Origin: Candidatus Rhodoblastus alkanivorans
GTDB taxonomy: Bacteria > Pseudomonadota > Alphaproteobacteria > Rhizobiales > Beijerinckiaceae
Direction of reading: 5' to 3'
Assembly: GCF_022760755.1 (NCBI RefSeq)
Contig: NZ_JAIVFP010000001.1
Location: forward strand, 451,501-515,500
Length of the DNA stretch: 64,000 bases
Within the stretch, counting starts at the first letter, position 1. The number at the start of each line of letters is the position of its first letter. Below are positions 8,624-19,576 of this stretch, piece by piece. The notes under the pieces were generated by a model that searched no databases, was not told the origin of the DNA, and saw only the letters and a list, made by a program, of their open reading frames with translations. The position numbers and the translations under genes are program-made.

Positions 8624-9910
8624 ATGACGAAGAAACGGGATTTCGGCGTGCCGGCGGCGTTGACCGCCGCGGCTTTCAATGCGCTCAACCCGCCCTTGAC
8701 CGCCCTGCTTCGGGCGCCGCCCGCCGAATCCCATGCGCTTCGACGCGCCGCGGCGTTGCGGAGGCTGAATATTTGGGAGGTTCGCGGCGCGTCGTTGTGT
8801 TCGATCGTCGGCACATGCCTGACCTTGAATGAATTGCGGCGGATCGCCAAAAAATGCCGCTTCATTGAGGATCCGTACGGTTTGACGGATTACGACATCC
8901 ACGGCCTGATCACGTCGCGCATGAACAACGACAATCGGGTGTCGCGCGCCGTCACCAAACATCTCGATGCGAAATTCGAAGGCGCTGTGCGCAAATGCCG
9001 TGGACTGGACGACGAGGAGGCTTTCCTGCGCTATTGGGAAAGCGCGGTGGAGGGCGGACTTGTCCCGGGCGCATATTGGGCGCTGGTCACTCATCCGAAT
9101 TTGCCCATGAGCGTCGAAGCGCGCGTCTATGGCGAGATTCACATGATGTCGCATATGTGCGGCGCTTCGAATCGCGGCGACGCGCGGGCGATAGCCGAAG
9201 CTCGCCGCGAAAACGGCGAAATCGCCCGCCGCCTCGCCGCGCGGGTCGCGGAACGGGATGAAAGGTTGAATGCGCTTGGCGAACAGCTCGGGGCGCTACG
9301 GGCCAAGCTCCGCGCGCAGGAGCCGCTCGTCGCCGAATGTCTTCGGTTGCGGGAAACCCTTTCGCGCAACGACCTGGCGCAGGAACTCGCGGCGCGCAAG
9401 TCCGAGCTCATCGCCGCGAATCGGGAAAAGGCCGAATTGCGCAAGAGCCTCGCCAAGGCCGAACTGGGTCTGGAGAGCCTTCGGGCTCGTCTCGACGAAA
9501 GCGAACGGCGCGCGGCGGCGCAGGCGGCTTCATCCGGCCAATGTGACGACGGCGTGCCGGCCGTCGAAGGAAACGAGCCGCCTTGCGACAATCTTTGCGG
9601 ACGCTGTTTGCTCTATGTCGGCGGCCGGCCTCAGACGGTCTGCCAGTTGCGCGCTCTCGTCATGGGCCTCAACGGGCGATTGCTGCATCACGATGGCGGA
9701 ATCGAACAGTCGACGGCGCGGCTAGGCGAGCTTGTGCGCCAGGCCGATCAGGTCTTCTTTCCAGTGAATTGCGTCAGCCACGGCGCCATGGATTACGTCA
9801 AGAAATTATGTGAGAGCCACGGCAAGCCGATGGTTCCGCTGCGCACGGCCGGCGTCACCACCTTCATGCGCGCAATCGGCGCATCGGACGGAGGCCAAGC
9901 GACATTGTAA
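8624..9910 (+). CDS. DUF2325 domain protein with Cys/His clusters and coiled coil
   Basis: 428 residues from ATG 8624, preceded by AAGAGGA. The N-terminal domain has CSIVGTC (59-65), YWALVTHP (151-158) and HMMSH (173-177). Residues about 185-300 are a charged coiled coil. The C-terminal DUF2325 domain contains CX3CX2C at Cys321/325/328 followed by YVGGR, HHDGG (355-359), PVNCVSH (Cys383, His386) and Cys396. The function of DUF2325 is not established. The many conserved Cys and His residues suggest metal or Fe-S binding. The ICE-like site upstream and the irr-like remnant downstream hint at an iron-linked role; that is inference. Confidence 0.8.
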   Translation: MTKKRDFGVPAALTAAAFNALNPPLTALLRAPPAESHALRRAAALRRLNIWEVRGASLCSIVGTCLTLNELRRIAKKCRFIEDPYGLTDYDIHGLITSRMNNDNRVSRAVTKHLDAKFEGAVRKCRGLDDEEAFLRYWESAVEGGLVPGAYWALVTHPNLPMSVEARVYGEIHMMSHMCGASNRGDARAIAEARRENGEIARRLAARVAERDERLNALGEQLGALRAKLRAQEPLVAECLRLRETLSRNDLAQELAARKSELIAANREKAELRKSLAKAELGLESLRARLDESERRAAAQAASSGQCDDGVPAVEGNEPPCDNLCGRCLLYVGGRPQTVCQLRALVMGLNGRLLHHDGGIEQSTARLGELVRQADQVFFPVNCVSHGAMDYVKKLCESHGKPMVPLRTAGVTTFMRAIGASDGGQATL

Positions 9911-10150
9911 TCCAAGGCCAGGGCGACGATCGTTCGACAGCGCGTTCTTATGCAGGCTTCGGAGCAGAAATCGCCATAATGTTCGGAAAGGCGCGCAACC
10001 GCCATTTCCGTCAATGCGGCTTCGTCCCATGGTGTGGAAGACGGGGAAGGGCGAATTGCGTCCGGAATTCTGGCGTCGGTCTTTCGGCTTTCGCGTTCGA
10101 TGTCGTAAATGTCCCGGCGCCTCCGCTCTCAGGTCTTCGCCGGGGATGGA
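9911..10150. other. Gap between the DUF2325 gene and the irr remnant
   Basis: No recognised gene. On the minus strand one frame stays open from about 10128 to 9793 with coding-like composition (for example SEHYGDFCSEACIRTRC), but it has no convincing start and overlaps the end of the DUF2325 gene. It may be residue of a gene that followed irr. Confidence 0.25.
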
Positions 10151-10487
10151 TCAGGCCTGGTCCCGAAGGCGGACGATGATGTCGACGCCGACGATCTTGC
10201 GTCCCGGCGGCGGCTGAATCCTCAATTGCTGAACCAGGTCGCGCGGTGCGTCCGAGAGCGTTTCGCGGTCTTCGTCGAAATAATGGGCATGCGGTCCGGT
10301 GTCGGTGTCGTACCAAACGGTCTGGCCGTAAAGGGCGATTTCCCGAATAAGCCCCGAGGCTGATGCGTTGCCGGGTGGGATGCAGATCGACTGCGCGCAG
10401 CGGGGTCCGGATCATGCGCGCCAATGGACCGCCGCGCCAGTCATAGGCGATCTGGGTGTTGGTTTTGCCGATCCCGAAAGTCTCCAT
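10151..10487 (-). pseudogene. irr-like Fur-family regulator, internally deleted and frameshifted
   Basis: From ATG 10487 the frame runs into DLHPTRQRISLG, the characteristic start of the Irr/Fur DNA-binding domain (usually LRPTRQRMALG). At about 10348-10358 the similarity jumps frame and continues as GLIREIALYGQTVWYDTDTG, then HAHYFDEDRETL and a VGVDIIVRLRDQA end with TGA 10151-10153. The 35-40 residues expected between, including the recognition helix (SLATVYNTL in relatives), are missing. The product cannot be a normal DNA-binding Irr. An ICE-like palindrome lies about 86 bp upstream, consistent with former autoregulation. Confidence 0.75.
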
Positions 10488-10572
10488 GACCCCCCCCGAC
10501 GCACGACCTTGTCTTCATTTTCGCGGGGAGGCTAACAATGAGACGGCGCCCGCTCCAGCGACAAGCAATTAA

Positions 10573-10587
10573 TTAGAGCTATTCTAA
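10573..10587. promoter_or_regulatory. ICE-like palindrome between the irr remnant and carbonic anhydrase
   Basis: TTAGAGCTATTCTAA has perfect 5-bp arms (TTAGA/TCTAA) and matches TTAGAA-N3-TTCTAA except at one position. It lies about 86 bp upstream of the irr-like remnant on the minus strand and about 100 bp upstream of the carbonic anhydrase gene on the plus strand, so it could serve either direction. Confidence 0.5.
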
Positions 10588-10685
10588 GTAGATAGCCCGC
10601 GATCGGCAAAGCAAAGGATTGCTCTCTTTGCCACGATGCGGCAGAACTCGCTCGACGGGCGCCGTTGCGGCCGAGCGGAGATACA

Positions 10686-11381
10686 ATGGGCGAAGCGAAA
10701 CTGCCAAAACGCCTGACCGAAGGCTACGAGAACTTCCTCAACGGGCGTTTTCCACGCGAGCGCGAGCGTTTCGAGGAACTGGCCGAGCGGGGACAGAGCC
10801 CGGAAATTCTGTTGATCGGCTGTTGCGATTCGCGCGTTTCGCCGGAGCTGATCTTCGACGCCGGCCCGGGCGAAATGTTCGTGGTCCGCAACGTCGCCAA
10901 TCTGGTGCCGCCCTACAAGCCCAACGACGATTATCACGGCACCTCGGCGGCGATCGAATTCGCGGTGATGGGGCTCAAGGTCAAGGACATCGTCGTCATG
11001 GGCCACGCCCAATGCGGCGGCGTGAAGGCTTTCGCGGAAATGCAGCGCGATCCCTACATGCGGCCGCTGGCGCCCGGCGATTTCATCGGCCGCTGGATCA
11101 AGCTGCTTGCGCCGGCGGCGGAGAGCATCGGCGAGTCAACCGAGCCGCTCCATGTCTGGGCGGAACGGCTGGCCTGGGAATCGATCAGGCAAAGCGTCGC
11201 CAATCTCCGCAGCTTTCCCTATATCGCCACACTCGAACAACGTGGCTGGCTCAACCTGCATGGCGCCTATTTCGGCGTTGCCGGCGGCGAACTCATGGCG
11301 TTGGACCCCAGCGACGGCGGCTTCCGTCAGGTCGCGGCGGAAGCGCATCGGGAAGCGTTCGCAAGGACGCCGCGCTTCTGA
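10686..11381 (+). CDS. Beta-class carbonic anhydrase
   Basis: 231 residues. Catalyses reversible hydration of CO2 to bicarbonate. Zinc ligands are visible as Cys47 in CCDSR (46-50), His107 and Cys110 in GHAQCGG, with the Asp48-Arg50 dyad of the active site. RNVANLVPP (68-76) is the family signature. The ATG at 10686 gives the usual N terminus; an in-frame ATG 21 bases earlier is less likely. It stands alone; the ICE-like site upstream may or may not control it. Confidence 0.92.
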   Translation: MGEAKLPKRLTEGYENFLNGRFPRERERFEELAERGQSPEILLIGCCDSRVSPELIFDAGPGEMFVVRNVANLVPPYKPNDDYHGTSAAIEFAVMGLKVKDIVVMGHAQCGGVKAFAEMQRDPYMRPLAPGDFIGRWIKLLAPAAESIGESTEPLHVWAERLAWESIRQSVANLRSFPYIATLEQRGWLNLHGAYFGVAGGELMALDPSDGGFRQVAAEAHREAFARTPRF

Positions 11382-11431
11382 CGAAATTTTGAGCCCGGGA
11401 CAGGCCGCAGGCGAACGAGAAGAGCGTAGCG

Positions 11432-11794
11432 ATGAACAGAACAGCGATGACGCTCGGGGCGGTCGTCATGATGATCGCGATGGGGTCTTTTCTCGCCCTC
11501 ACGCCGGCCTATTACGTCACGCAGGCCCACCTCAACGGCTATCGCTACCACGAATGGCTCAGCGCGTGCCGCGCGGCGCCGGACGGCGCGTCCTACCGCG
11601 AGGGCTATGTCTATGACGACTCCGGAGCTCTCGCCGCCCGCGTCGCACGAAACAATCCCGGCGACGCCCGGATCGGACTGTCGCCGCCGACCTGGAACGT
11701 CTATCGATACCGGACGAAAGATCTGCTCGACTGCGACAAGGGCGACAGTCTCTATCTCGCCAAGAAAATCGGGCTGGCGGTCAAAGAAAAATAG
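11432..11794 (+). CDS. Small exported or membrane-anchored protein, unknown
   Basis: 120 residues. A hydrophobic segment at about 7-27 (LGAVVMMIAMGSFLALTPAYY) acts as signal peptide or anchor. The rest is polar, with two Cys residues (in SACRAAP and LLDCDKG) that could form a disulfide outside the cytoplasm. I do not recognise the family. A purine-rich GCGTAGCG precedes the ATG, with weak Shine-Dalgarno character. It lies 50 bp after the carbonic anhydrase gene and is followed at once by a hairpin terminator, so the two may be co-transcribed. Confidence 0.6.
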   Translation: MNRTAMTLGAVVMMIAMGSFLALTPAYYVTQAHLNGYRYHEWLSACRAAPDGASYREGYVYDDSGALAARVARNNPGDARIGLSPPTWNVYRYRTKDLLDCDKGDSLYLAKKIGLAVKEK

Positions 11795-11816
11795 CGCCGG
11801 AGCGCGGCGCTGTTTT
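11793..11816 (+). terminator. Rho-independent terminator after the small exported protein
   Basis: A 7-bp stem AGCGCCG/CGGCGCT with a 5-base loop overlaps the stop codon and is followed by GTTTT. It separates the plus-strand pair from the convergent asd gene. Confidence 0.5.
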
Positions 11817-11825
11817 CATGTTTCC

Positions 11826-12860
11826 TCAGGCCGCCTTCTGCTTCGGCGTCAACAGCTTGCGGTTGATCAGCGCTTCGGCGATCTGCACCGCGTTGAGCGC
11901 GGCGCCCTTGCGCAGATTGTCCGCCACGCACCAGAAGGCGAGGCCATTCTCAACGGTGGCGTCTTCGCGAATGCGCGAAATATAGGTGGCGTCCTCGCCG
12001 GCCGCCTCATGCGGGGTGATGTAGCCGCCGGGCTCGCGCTTGTCGATCACCAGCACGCCGGGCGCCTCGCGCAGGATGGCGCGGGCCTCGTCGGCGGTCA
12101 CCGGCTTCTCGAATTCGATATTGACGCTTTCGGAATGGGAGATGAAGACGGGCACCCGCACGCAGGTCGCTGTGAGCTTGATCTTGGGGTCGATAATCTT
12201 CTTCGTTTCGGCCATCATCTTCCACTCTTCCTTGGTAAAGCCGTCCTCCATGAAGACGTCGATCTGGGGAATGAGATTGAAGGCGATGCGCTTGGGGAAT
12301 TTCTTGTTCTCGACCTGATCGGAAACGAAGACCGCGCGGGTCTGGGCGAAAAGCTCGTCCATCGCCTCCTTGCCGGCTCCAGAGACCGATTGATAGGTCG
12401 AAACCACGACGCGCTTGATAGTGAAACGGTCATGCAGCGGCTTGAGCGCCACAACCAGTTGCGCCGTCGAGCAGTTGGGATTGGCGACGATGTTCTTGCG
12501 GCGGAAATCCTTCAGCGCGTCGGCATTGACTTCCGGCACGACGAGCGGCACGTCGGAATCATAGCGCCAGGCCGACGAATTATCGATCACCACGCAATTC
12601 TGCGCGCCGATCTTCGGCGACCATTCCTTGGAGATGGAGCCGCCCGCCGACATCAGGGCAATGTCGCAATCGGAAAAGTCGAACGTGTCGAGATGCTTGC
12701 ACTTCAGGGTCTTGTCGCCATAGGAGACTTCCGTGCCGATCGAGCGCGACGACGCCAGCGCCACCACCTCGTCCGCCGGGAATTGGCGTTCGGCCAGAAT
12801 ATCCAGCATTTCGCGGCCCACATTGCCCGTGGCGCCGACGACAGCGACCTTGTAACCCAT
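11826..12860 (-). CDS. asd: Aspartate-semialdehyde dehydrogenase
   Basis: 344 residues from MGYKVAVVGATGNVGREML, an NADP-binding GATGNVG turn. Asd reduces aspartyl phosphate to aspartate semialdehyde for lysine/diaminopimelate, threonine and methionine synthesis. The catalytic Cys is in NPNCSTAQL, the CVRVPVFISHSES segment follows, and the active-site His is in that segment. An in-frame start 12 bases upstream (MEIS) is possible; the chosen ATG matches family N termini. It stands as a single gene. Confidence 0.95.
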   Translation of the reverse strand: MGYKVAVVGATGNVGREMLDILAERQFPADEVVALASSRSIGTEVSYGDKTLKCKHLDTFDFSDCDIALMSAGGSISKEWSPKIGAQNCVVIDNSSAWRYDSDVPLVVPEVNADALKDFRRKNIVANPNCSTAQLVVALKPLHDRFTIKRVVVSTYQSVSGAGKEAMDELFAQTRAVFVSDQVENKKFPKRIAFNLIPQIDVFMEDGFTKEEWKMMAETKKIIDPKIKLTATCVRVPVFISHSESVNIEFEKPVTADEARAILREAPGVLVIDKREPGGYITPHEAAGEDATYISRIREDATVENGLAFWCVADNLRKGAALNAVQIAEALINRKLLTPKQKAA

Positions 12861-12937
12861 GCTGATCTCCACATTTTGAGCGCGTTTCCCTACAGCAAGC
12901 AGGCGCTTAGGGCAATGCGCCTTCAGTGTCGCAAGGC

Positions 12938-13717
12938 TCAGTCGCCTTCGACTTTCGCCTCAAGCCGGGCCCGTTCGCGCTCATTTTCCCTTTCCTGGCG
13001 CGCAACGATGGTGTCGTCGTCCAAGTTTTGCGTCCAGCCGCAGGCGGCAAGGCGCTTCTTCATATGGTCCGGCGCGCAGGCCTCGACTTCGATGGGCGGC
13101 TTGTTATTCGAAAGCGGTATTTTGACCGCCCTGGCGTGCAGATGGAGAAGCTCCTCCGGTTCGCGGCCGGCGCCATAGATCGGATCGCCAAAGATCGGGA
13201 AATCGAGCGCCGCGCAATGAACGCGCAATTGGTGGGTGCGCCCGGTGAGCGGCGCAAGCTCCAGCCAGGCGAGCGGCGCGCCGTCGCTGTCGTGACCGCG
13301 TCCAAGAACGCGCCAGCGCGTTTGCGCGGGCAGGCCGTCAGGATCGACCTTCATCCACCAGCCCCTCGTGGCGTCGAGCCGGCCGAGCGGAAGGTCGATC
13401 AGGCCCTCGTTCTGTTCTGGTCCGCCTTGGACAACGGCCCAATAGGTCTTCTCGATCCGGCCCTGTTTGAAAAGATGCATGAGCTTTTCCAGCGCCTTGC
13501 GATGGCGTCCCAGCACCAGGCAGCCGGAGGTGTCCCTGTCCAGGCGATGCGCGAGCGACGGGTCGCGCGGCAAACCGAAACGCAGGTGAAAAAAATATTG
13601 TTCGAAATTCTCACCGCCCTTGGGGCCGCGATGGACGGGAAGGCCAGCCGGCTTGTCGAGAACCAGAATGAGCCCATCGCGATAGAGCAGCCGCGCATAA
13701 ATCTCTTCCGGCGTCAT
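12938..13717 (-). CDS. RluA-family RNA pseudouridine synthase
   Basis: 259 residues from ATG 13717 (MTPEEIYARLLYRDG). The catalytic motif HRLDRDTSG carries the Asp nucleophile. Other family blocks are VLDKPAGLPVH, LTGRTHQLRVH and PIFGDPIYG. There is no S4 RNA-binding domain, as in RluA/TruC-type members. The target uridine (23S rRNA or tRNA) cannot be read from sequence. A longer in-frame N terminus to 13792 is not family-like. Divergent from ftsY. Confidence 0.88.
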   Translation of the reverse strand: MTPEEIYARLLYRDGLILVLDKPAGLPVHRGPKGGENFEQYFFHLRFGLPRDPSLAHRLDRDTSGCLVLGRHRKALEKLMHLFKQGRIEKTYWAVVQGGPEQNEGLIDLPLGRLDATRGWWMKVDPDGLPAQTRWRVLGRGHDSDGAPLAWLELAPLTGRTHQLRVHCAALDFPIFGDPIYGAGREPEELLHLHARAVKIPLSNNKPPIEVEACAPDHMKKRLAACGWTQNLDDDTIVARQERENERERARLEAKVEGD

Positions 13718-13836
13718 GCGGGACAGGCTATCGAGAGAGATGAGGGATTTTGCGCGGCGACCGTCATGACCGTTTATCGCAAAATCCGGCACAATTGAGA
13801 AGGGCGCTGGCCCCGAACAGGACGAGACGGAGGCGC

Positions 13837-15054
13837 ATGAGCGCGGAATCGAAAGATAAGAGCGGCTTCATCGGGCGCCTGTTCAAGATGCGGCATGCGG
13901 AAGAGGCCTTTTGGGAGCAAAAGCCCGAGGTCGAAGAGGCCAGGCCCGTTCCCGCGCCTGATGTGGAGCCGGCGCCCGCACCGGAGGCCCCGCCGCCCGT
14001 GACGGAAATCCCGACGCCGATTGCGGAAGTGGCGCCGGAACCCACGCCGCCCGAACCGCCGCCGCTTCCTGAACCTGTTCCCGAGCCCGTTCCTGAGCCC
14101 GTCGTCGAGGCGCCCGCGCCGCCGAAATTGAACTGGTGGGCGCGGCTGCGGCAGGGGCTGGCGCGCTCTTCCTCCTCGATCGCCCAGGGCGTCGCCGATA
14201 TTTTCACCAAGAAAAAGCTCTCCGCCGACATGCTGGAGGATCTGGAGGACGTGCTGGTGCGCGCCGATCTCGGCGTCGCCGCCGCGACCCGGATCGCCGC
14301 CCTGGTCGGCAAGGGGCGCTATGACAAGCAGATTGCGCCGGAGGAAGTGCGCTCCATTCTGGCGGACGAGGTCGAGCGCGTGCTGACTCCCGTGGCGCGG
14401 CCTCTGGAGATCGACGGCGAGAAAAAGCCCTTCGTCATTCTTGTCGTCGGCGTCAATGGCTCCGGCAAGACCACGACGATCGGCAAATTGTGCGCGAAAT
14501 TTTCCGCCGAGGGCAAGACGCTGATGCTCGCCGCCGGCGACACGTTTCGGGCCGCAGCGATCGAGCAGCTGAAAATCTGGGGCGAACGGACGAAGGTTCC
14601 GGTCATCGCGCGCGACACGGGCGCGGATGCGGCCGGCCTCGCCTTCGACGCGATCAAGGCCGCGCAGGAGCAGAATGTCGACATCCTGATGATGGACACG
14701 GCGGGACGCCTGCAAAACCGCACCGAACTGATGGCCGAGCTGGAAAAGATCGTGCGGGTCATGAAGAAGGTCGACGCGCAGGCGCCGCATGCGGTCCTGC
14801 TGGTGCTCGACGCGACGGTCGGCCAGAACGCGCTGAGCCAGGTGGAGATTTTCGGCAAGACCGCGGGAGTCACCGGCCTGGTCATGACCAAGCTCGACGG
14901 CACCGCGCGCGGCGGCATTCTCGTCGCGATCGCCGACAAATTTCAGTTGCCGGTTCATTTCATCGGCGTCGGCGAACAGGCCGACGACCTGGAGCCCTTT
15001 ACCGCCCGCGATTTCGCCCGCGCGATCGCAGGTTTCGAAAGTGAAAGCGCATGA
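13837..15054 (+). CDS. ftsY: Signal recognition particle receptor FtsY
   Basis: 405 residues. FtsY is the membrane-associated GTPase that docks Ffh-bound ribosomes at the translocon. An acidic, Pro-rich A domain (about 20-90, many P-E-P repeats) precedes the NG domain, with GVNGSGKTTTIGKL, DTAGRLQNRTELM and TKLDGTARGG. The chosen ATG (MSAESKDKSG) follows GACGGAGGCGC; an upstream in-frame ATG adds a basic stretch unlike homologues. Its stop overlaps the start of yciB by 4 bases (ATGA). Confidence 0.95.
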   Translation: MSAESKDKSGFIGRLFKMRHAEEAFWEQKPEVEEARPVPAPDVEPAPAPEAPPPVTEIPTPIAEVAPEPTPPEPPPLPEPVPEPVPEPVVEAPAPPKLNWWARLRQGLARSSSSIAQGVADIFTKKKLSADMLEDLEDVLVRADLGVAAATRIAALVGKGRYDKQIAPEEVRSILADEVERVLTPVARPLEIDGEKKPFVILVVGVNGSGKTTTIGKLCAKFSAEGKTLMLAAGDTFRAAAIEQLKIWGERTKVPVIARDTGADAAGLAFDAIKAAQEQNVDILMMDTAGRLQNRTELMAELEKIVRVMKKVDAQAPHAVLLVLDATVGQNALSQVEIFGKTAGVTGLVMTKLDGTARGGILVAIADKFQLPVHFIGVGEQADDLEPFTARDFARAIAGFESESA

Positions 15055-15710
15055 CGAATTCAACGAGCGCAACCAAGGCGCCGGCCAAGCTCAATCCCAC
15101 GCTTAAAATGGCGCTGGAAATAGGGCCGCTCATCCTGTTCTTCGTCGCCAATGCGCGTCCGGCGCTGTTTCATTGGATTGTAGCGCCTGTCCTGCCGCCC
15201 GGGATCACGCCGGAAAAGACCGCTATTCTGACCGCGACAGCGGTTTTGATGGCGGCGGTGGTCGCGGCGCTCGCGGTGTCGTGGATTATGACCCGGCATT
15301 TGCCGATCATGCCGGTCGTCACCGCGATTGCAGTGCTGGTGTTCGGGGGGCTGACCTTCGTCTTCCAGGACAAGAGCTTTATTCAGATCAAGCTGACGAT
15401 CGTCGATTGCCTGTTCGGCGCGGCTTTGCTCGGCGGACTGGCCTTCGGCAAGCTCTTGCTGCCGGTCGCGCTCGACAGCGTGATGCATCTCGACGAGGCG
15501 GGCTGGCGCAAGCTGACGATCCGCTGGGGCCTGTTCTTCTTCGCCCTCGCCGGGCTCAACGAAATCCTGCGCCTGACATTGACCTGGGACAATTGGGTCA
15601 AGTTCAAAACCTTCGGCGTCCTCCCCCTGACCTTGCTCTTCGCGCTCGCCCAGACGCCGTTGATTTTAAAGCATGAAATCAAGCCGGAGGCTGATACGGA
15701 GCATTTTTGA
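15051..15710 (+). CDS. yciB: YciB/IspZ-type inner-membrane septation protein
   Basis: 219 residues with about five to six hydrophobic segments. Family features include LEIGPLILFFVANAR near the N terminus, FVFQDKSFIQIKLTIVD in the middle and WGLFFFALAGLNEI late. YciB family members affect cell envelope synthesis and septation; the precise role is not settled. Its ATG overlaps the ftsY stop (ATGA), so the two are co-translated, the usual alphaproteobacterial neighbour arrangement. Confidence 0.9.
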   Translation: MTNSTSATKAPAKLNPTLKMALEIGPLILFFVANARPALFHWIVAPVLPPGITPEKTAILTATAVLMAAVVAALAVSWIMTRHLPIMPVVTAIAVLVFGGLTFVFQDKSFIQIKLTIVDCLFGAALLGGLAFGKLLLPVALDSVMHLDEAGWRKLTIRWGLFFFALAGLNEILRLTLTWDNWVKFKTFGVLPLTLLFALAQTPLILKHEIKPEADTEHF

Positions 15711-15758
15711 AAAATGCCGCCCTGGCGCCGTTGCGAGTTGCGTTTCCGAGACGCGAAA

Positions 15759-15790
15759 GAGGCGCGGACGGCGCCTCCGATGTCTTTTTT
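15759..15790 (+). terminator. Candidate Rho-independent terminator after yciB
   Basis: A 7-bp stem GAGGCGC/GCGCCTC with loop GGACG is followed seven bases later by six T. The U-tract offset is somewhat long, so strength is uncertain. Confidence 0.45.
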
Positions 15791-15837
15791 GAATGCGCGC
15801 TGAGTCGCATTGCGGCTCGGGTCGGCGGGACGTGGAT

Positions 15838-16359
15838 TTATTTCTTGTATCCGACGTAATATATTCCGATCACGTGGTTTGCCGCATCGTGAATTGGTTC
15901 GTACCCCGTCACGTAAAGTTTGCCGAGGATGTCAACCTCTCCATAAAAGGGTTTATCCTTTTGAATTGATGCGATGGCTTTGCCTTTGGGATCAAGGACC
16001 GTTCCAATGGCGCGCGACCCGTCGTCTTTTTTGATATTCGTAGCGACACGAACAAAGTTGGCGCCGCTTTTCACAAAAATCGTGGCCGTGCCGCCGGCTT
16101 GCATCACGACCCCATCAACCAGGTCATAATTATTATTCATCTTGGTCGAGCCGAAATAAATCGCTGGAACCTGCTTGCCCGCCACGGTGTCGGAGCCTTC
16201 GATTTTGGGAGGACCGAGATTTTCAGCCTTTGATTTCATAACCTCCATTGCCGCCTTCACTTTCGCATCCTGAGCCACGCTCAAGCCTGGCAGGAGCGCG
16301 CCGGCGGCAATAAAGGACACGGCCATCAGCAGGCTGAAAAAACTGTAATTCCATTTCAT
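15838..16359 (-). CDS. Secreted stand-alone Cache-domain protein
   Basis: 173 residues from ATG 16359, preceded by GGGGAGAAAAGCC. Residues 1-30 are a classic signal peptide ending near LSVAQDA. The rest resembles the single extracellular Cache (Cache_3/Cache_2-like) sensor fold: MQAGGTATIFVKSGANFVRV, GTVLDPKGKAIASI, YGEVDILGKLYVTGYEPI and GIYYVGYKK. Such domains normally sit outside the membrane in chemoreceptors or histidine kinases and bind small ligands. Here no transmembrane anchor or output domain follows, so the protein should be free in the periplasm. Codon use is more A/T-rich than its neighbours (many AAA, ATT), suggesting acquisition or relaxed selection. Confidence 0.75.
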   Translation of the reverse strand: MKWNYSFFSLLMAVSFIAAGALLPGLSVAQDAKVKAAMEVMKSKAENLGPPKIEGSDTVAGKQVPAIYFGSTKMNNNYDLVDGVVMQAGGTATIFVKSGANFVRVATNIKKDDGSRAIGTVLDPKGKAIASIQKDKPFYGEVDILGKLYVTGYEPIHDAANHVIGIYYVGYKK

Positions 16360-16625
16360 GGCTTTTCTCCCCTGGATTTTCGCCGGGGCGTTTGGCCGCT
16401 GTTCTCCATTCAACGCGGAAAAAAGTTTTGGGCTTATAGACGCCGGCGGCGTACCCGCTGCTTCGCGTATCATCACGCGATCGCAGACCTAGGGTTAACG
16501 ACGCATGGCGTCAAAAGTTCCCTTATGAGGACCCAATTTCGCAAGTAATGTCGATTGACAACAACTTTCACGCGGGAAACATCCTCCCCGCCGGTCTGGA
16601 AAAACGTATTTGATATTCGAAAATC

Positions 16626-16665
16626 AGTCAAAATAAGAGAGCCGCCGGAAATTCAGGCGGCTCTC
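16626..16665 (-). terminator. Rho-independent terminator downstream of acnA
   Basis: A 10-bp perfect stem (GAGAGCCGCC at 16637-16646 with its complement at 16656-16665) with a 9-base loop. On the minus strand it is followed by TTATTTTGA. It lies 23-60 bp after the acnA stop. The rest of the 328-bp gap 16360-16687 shows no gene; it must contain the promoter of the Cache gene. Confidence 0.85.
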
Positions 16666-16687
16666 GATTCTGAAATAGCAGAGACGT

Positions 16688-19414
<2,727 letters not shown>

Positions 19415-19576
19415 CGCAGGGAGATCCCGAAGAAAAGTGTGGCGGGGCGAGAAGGGCGAATGAGAGGCTTATAGATAAATCTGTACTGGCAGGCTACACA
19501 AACAAAAGTTACATGCGGGCTCGCCGGAAGCCCACGAAACGAGCCCTGCCCAGCGCCGCCCGACCACGAGGATTCT

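Noticed and set aside
9793-10128. Minus-strand open frame overlapping the DUF2325 end (SEHYGDFCSEACIRTRC)
   Set aside because: No start or family and partly antisense to a real gene; kept only as a note.
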